The notes below the pieces were generated by a model, which worked only from the letters and a program-made list of their open reading frames with translations, was not told the origin of the DNA and searched no databases. DNA of 64,000 bases from the NCBI RefSeq assembly GCF_014651055.1, contig NZ_BMWD01000031.1:1-64000 (forward strand), written 5' to 3'. Made by a program: the position numbers and the translations under genes. Positions 60,943 to 64,000 of this stretch are shown here, in pieces. Source of the DNA: Streptomyces fructofermentans. GTDB lineage: Bacteria; Actinomycetota; Actinomycetes; Streptomycetales; Streptomycetaceae. The number at the start of each line of letters is the position of its first letter. The first letter of the stretch is position 1.

Positions 60943-61545
60943 ATGCGGAAAAAGACGAAGTGGTACGCCGCGGTGGTGGGCCTCGCCACCACGGGAGCAC
61001 TCGTGCTCTCCAGCGGTGGGGCCACCGGCCACGGCTACACAGACCTCCCGATCAGCCGGCAGAAGCTCTGCCAGAACGGCGCCGTGGCCAACTGCGGTGC
61101 CATCCAGTGGGAGCCCCAGAGCGTCGAGGGGCCCAAGGGCTTCCCGGCGGGCGGGCCCGCGGACGGTCAGATCTGCTCCGCGAACCACACCAACTTCGGC
61201 GCGCTCGACAAGTCGACGACGCCCTCGGGCGGGGCCTGGCCGACGACACGGGTCAACGGCGGGCAGAGCTACACCTTCCGCTGGCAGTTCACGGCACGGC
61301 ACTCCACGACCGACTTCAAGTACTACATCACCAAGGACGGCTGGAACCAGAACGCTCCCCTCACCCGGTCCGCGCTGGTCACCGCACCGTTCCTGACCGT
61401 TCCGTTCAGCGGTCAGCCGCCGGCGACGCTGTCGCACAGCGGCACCCTGCCGTCCGGCAAGAGCGGTCACCACGTCATCCTCGCGGTGTGGACGATCGCG
61501 GACACGGCGAACGCGTTCTACGCCTGCTCCGACGTCACCTTCTGA
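60943..61545 (+). CDS. Chitin-active AA10 lytic polysaccharide monooxygenase (chitin-binding protein)
   Basis: A 200-residue secreted AA10 LPMO. The signal peptide (1-29) ends ATG and leaves His30 at the mature N-terminus, the first histidine-brace ligand. The second His is His120 in FTARHSTTD. The remaining signature HGYTDLPISRQKLCQNGAVANCG is typical of small Streptomyces chitin-binding proteins. It oxidatively cleaves chitin and binds it tightly. The dre site upstream makes it part of the DasR regulon. It stands alone, after the kinase gene. Confidence 0.96.
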   Translation: MRKKTKWYAAVVGLATTGALVLSSGGATGHGYTDLPISRQKLCQNGAVANCGAIQWEPQSVEGPKGFPAGGPADGQICSANHTNFGALDKSTTPSGGAWPTTRVNGGQSYTFRWQFTARHSTTDFKYYITKDGWNQNAPLTRSALVTAPFLTVPFSGQPPATLSHSGTLPSGKSGHHVILAVWTIADTANAFYACSDVTF

Positions 61546-61770
61546 GCCCCGGCGGAACCCGCCGCCCGGCGGTTCCGAGTTCTCCTTGAGGCAATCGCAC
61601 ACCCCCCACGGGTAGGTTCCACGCACGCCTGAGTGATCGAGGCGACGGTGTGCGTGGAACCGAACTCCGCCACGCCGGGTGGGGTCCCCGCTGCTCCCCG
61701 CCGGCCTTGTCGCGGCCGAGCTCGTCACGGCCATCGCAATCTGATGCAGCGTCAATTATGGTGCGCCCCC

Positions 61771-63498
61771 ATGGGGTTCACGAGCCGAACCGTCGCGGAA
61801 CTCGTACGGCTCAGGTGGGACGACCACCGGCCGGGACTGTGGTTCGAGGGGCGCTGCCGGACGCACCACGAGGTGGCGGCCGGCGCGGCGGCGCGCGCGG
61901 CGCTGCTGCGCGACCTGCTGCCCTCCGGCGCCGAGCCGCACGTGGGCGTGCTGCTCGACAACACCCCCGAGTACCCGATGTGGCTGGGTGCCGCCGCGCT
62001 CTCGGGCGCGGCCGTCGCCGGCATCAACCCCACCCGCCGCGGTGCCGAGCTGGCCCGCGACATCCTGCACACCGAGTGCCGCGTCCTGGTCACCGAGCGG
62101 GCCCATCTGCCGCTCCTCGACGGGCTCGACCTGCCCGGCGTCCGGCTGCTGGTGACCGACACCCCGGCCTACACGGACCTCCTCGCGCCGTACGCGGGCG
62201 CCTCGCCCGACACGGCGGACGCGGCCCCGGAGCGCAGGCTGCTCCTCTACTTCACCTCCGGTTCCACCGGCGCGCCCAAGGCCGCGATCTGCTCGCAGGG
62301 CCGGCTTGCGGAGGCCGGCCGCTCGCTCGTCGATCACTTCGGCGTGCGCGCGGACGACGTCCACTACATCTGCATGCCCCTCTTCCACGGCAACGCGGTC
62401 ATCGCCGACTGGGCGCCCGCGCTCGCGGCGGGCGCCGGTGTCGCGCTGCGGCGCCGCTTCTCGGCCTCCGGGTTCCTGACGGACGTACGGACCTACGGGG
62501 CCACGTACTTCACCTACGTCGGCCGGGCCGTGCAGTACGTCCTGGCGACCCCCGCCCGCCCGGACGACCGGGACAACCCGCTGCGCGTCGGCTTCGGCAC
62601 GGAGGCGGGAGCGGTGGACGCGGCCGCGTTCGAGGCGCGGTTCGGGGTGCGGCTGGTGGAGGGGTACGGATCGACGGAGGGCGGCGCCGCGATCCAGCGG
62701 GCGCCCGGGACGCCGAGAGCGGCGATCGGCCGTGCGGCCCCCGGCGACGACCTGGCGGTGGTCGACCCGGTCAGCCGCGAGGAATGCCCCGCGGCGCTCT
62801 TCTCCGCCGACGGCAGGCTCCTCAACGGGCACGCGGCCATAGGGGAGTTGGTGAACCGCGGCCCGCACCGCTTCGAGGGGTACTGGCGCAACGCGGAGGC
62901 GGAGGCCGCGCGGCGCGGGCACGGGCGCGGGCCGGCCCGCCCGGACGCGGCGGCCGACGGCGACTGGTACTGGACCGGCGACCTCTTCTACCGTGACGCC
63001 GACGGGTTCCTGTACTTCGCGGGGCGCACGGACGACCGGCTCCGCGTCGACAGCGAGAACCTGGCCGCCGCGATGATCGAGGACATCCTCGCCCGGTACG
63101 GGGACGCCACCGCCGCGGCGGTCTACGCCGTGCCCGATCCGGTCGCCGGGGACCAGGTGATGGCGGCCCTGGCACTGCGGGAGGGAGCCGCCTTCGACCC
63201 CGGCGCCTTCGCCGGATTCCTGGCCGGACAGGCCGACCTCGGGACGAAGATGGCACCCAGGTTCGTACGGATCGTGCCGCGCATGCCCGTCACCGCCACC
63301 AACAAGATCCACCGGGTCGGGCTGCGCCGCGACGGCTTCCGGTGCGCCGACCCCGTCTGGTGGCGGCCCCCGGGGGAGACGGCGTACCGGCCGCTGGACG
63401 ACGCGGACCTCGCGGGACTGCTGGCCGAGTACCGGGCCCGCGGACGCGAGGACCTGCCGGCAGGGGTGGGGCTGGGCATACCCCGGGACCCCCGCTGA
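61771..63498 (+). CDS. AMP-forming acyl-CoA synthetase-like protein (FadD17-like)
   Basis: A 575-residue adenylating enzyme. The AMP-binding motif is LLLYFTSGSTGAPKAAICSQG. A further core motif is GYGSTEGGAAI, and YWTGDLFYRDADGFLYFAGRTDDRLRVDSENLAA and the C-terminal TATNKIHRVGLRRDG (catalytic Lys region) complete the fold. FadD17-like acyl-CoA synthetases of mycobacteria are the closest in style. The start ATG 61771 (MGFTSRTV) is preferred; an upstream ATG at 61744 would add nine residues. The substrate is unknown, probably a fatty or steroid-type acid. Confidence 0.88.
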   Translation: MGFTSRTVAELVRLRWDDHRPGLWFEGRCRTHHEVAAGAAARAALLRDLLPSGAEPHVGVLLDNTPEYPMWLGAAALSGAAVAGINPTRRGAELARDILHTECRVLVTERAHLPLLDGLDLPGVRLLVTDTPAYTDLLAPYAGASPDTADAAPERRLLLYFTSGSTGAPKAAICSQGRLAEAGRSLVDHFGVRADDVHYICMPLFHGNAVIADWAPALAAGAGVALRRRFSASGFLTDVRTYGATYFTYVGRAVQYVLATPARPDDRDNPLRVGFGTEAGAVDAAAFEARFGVRLVEGYGSTEGGAAIQRAPGTPRAAIGRAAPGDDLAVVDPVSREECPAALFSADGRLLNGHAAIGELVNRGPHRFEGYWRNAEAEAARRGHGRGPARPDAAADGDWYWTGDLFYRDADGFLYFAGRTDDRLRVDSENLAAAMIEDILARYGDATAAAVYAVPDPVAGDQVMAALALREGAAFDPGAFAGFLAGQADLGTKMAPRFVRIVPRMPVTATNKIHRVGLRRDGFRCADPVWWRPPGETAYRPLDDADLAGLLAEYRARGREDLPAGVGLGIPRDPR

Positions 63499-63539
63499 CC
63501 GTATGGTCCGGGCCCGGCGCGTCCGCCTACCGTGGGCGC

Positions 63540-64000
63540 GTGATCGACTTCCGCGGGAGGAACCCGCTGCGCGCCGCCGGCTATCTCGGCACCGGAGTGC
63601 TCGTGGGCGTCCCGCTGCTCGCCGGGCTGCTCGTGCTCGGGGGTGTCGGCACGGCCCTGTCGGTCGTGCTCGTGGGGCTGCCGCTGCTGGTCCTGCTGGC
63701 CCTGTCGGGCGTACCGGTCGGCGCGCTCGAACGGCGACGGCTGCGACTGCTCGACCCGCGGCCCGTGCCCGGTCCGCACCGCACCCCGGCGGAGCCCGGC
63801 CTCGCCGCCTGGGCGGGGCTGCGGCTGACCGAGCAGGCCACCTGGCGCGAACTGGCGTACGCCGTGCTGCTCGCACTCGTGCTGTGGCCCCTCGACCTGC
63901 TGGTCCTGACGCTCACCCTGGTCGTGCCCGGCGCGATGGCCGGCGCGCCGGTGCAACTCGCGCTCTCCGGCGGGGACACCCGGCTCGTGAAGCTCTGGCG
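63540..64000 (+). CDS. Sensor-domain membrane protein, 5' part (truncated by window end)
   Basis: Starts at GTG and runs off the window after 153 residues. Two hydrophobic pairs of helices are visible: GYLGTGVLVGVPLLAGLLVLGGVGTALSVVLVGLPLLVLLALSG and AYAVLLALVLWPLDLLVLTLTLVVPGAMAG. The conserved WRELAYAVLL and the loop with PHRTPAEPGLAAW resemble the Streptomyces sensor domain that precedes histidine kinases. The kinase part is not in the window, so this is inference. It is downstream of the acyl-CoA synthetase-like gene. Confidence 0.7.
   Translation, partial: MIDFRGRNPLRAAGYLGTGVLVGVPLLAGLLVLGGVGTALSVVLVGLPLLVLLALSGVPVGALERRRLRLLDPRPVPGPHRTPAEPGLAAWAGLRLTEQATWRELAYAVLLALVLWPLDLLVLTLTLVVPGAMAGAPVQLALSGGDTRLVKLW

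Overview
The window is a stretch of high-GC actinobacterial chromosome, almost certainly Streptomyces. Three things support this: strong GC bias at third codon positions with long antisense shadow frames, many GTG starts, and typical Streptomyces gene families (DasR-regulated GlcNAc PTS, class E and F sortases, cslA-glxA, DUF1876, DUF2017, DUF3618, GlxA-type AraC regulators). From memory, the gene order resembles the S. coelicolor interval from about SCO2920 down to SCO2833. I could not check this by alignment. No prophage, insertion sequence, CRISPR array or large biosynthetic cluster was seen, so this looks like core-arm chromosome with accessory islets and many GC-rich spacer repeats.

Layout. 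0-7.4 kb: a small membrane protein, a secreted M6 (immune inhibitor A-like) metalloprotease, and NAD salvage genes pncA and pncB facing away from clpS and a DUF2017 gene. 7.4-12.8 kb: an amino-acid permease, the CysO-dependent cysteine pathway (mec JAMM peptidase, a Cys-codon leader peptide, cysO, cysM), a membrane-anchored PemK/MazF-like protein and a metallo-beta-lactamase-fold hydrolase. 12.8-16.2 kb: the GlcNAc phosphotransferase locus (nagE2, nagE1, nagF) with DasR dre operators. 16.3-23.1 kb: rph, a lipoprotein, rdgB, tRNA-Leu, bcp, a DUF3618 protein, a GroES-like protein, a guanidine-III riboswitch with its gdx/sugE exporter, and a class A penicillin-binding protein. 23.3-27 kb: a three-gene ABC-2 exporter followed by a DUF1707/LiaF-like protein. 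27-36.6 kb: an SGNH hydrolase, a DUF445 protein, small membrane proteins, a VOC protein, a GlxA-family AraC regulator, an orphan Vsr endonuclease and a SEC-C protein.

36.9-50.2 kb is rich in cell-surface genes: a class E sortase, an LAxTG-anchored surface protein, a coiled-coil secreted protein and a class F sortase. They are interspersed with a DHA2 transporter/HxlR pair, a second YidC, a fumarylacetoacetase-family enzyme, a coupled Gfo/Idh/MocA plus HbpS-like pair, a ROK regulator and a HAD hydrolase. 51-61.5 kb is the apical-glycan locus: a GH6 lipoprotein converges on glxA and cslA across a perfect 56-bp palindrome. It is followed by tRNA-Lys, an NlpC/P60 peptidoglycan hydrolase, an SPFH protein, a P-loop kinase and a small AA10 LPMO with a dre site. 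The end of the window has an acyl-CoA synthetase-like gene and the start of a sensor-domain membrane protein.

Common threads are GlcNAc/chitin sensing and uptake (dre sites at nagE2, nagE1/nagF and the LPMO), cell-envelope building and anchoring, and two RNA-level sensors (the guanidine riboswitch and the probable cysteine leader peptide). The most interesting points are the complete CysO sulfur-transfer set whose carrier has a Gly-Gly-Met-Ser end that must be trimmed, the sortase/substrate set, the huge terminator palindrome in the cslA locus, an NlpC/P60 protein with a conserved-looking CxCxxC head before its membrane segment, and several families of period-26, period-13 and period-126 spacer repeats.
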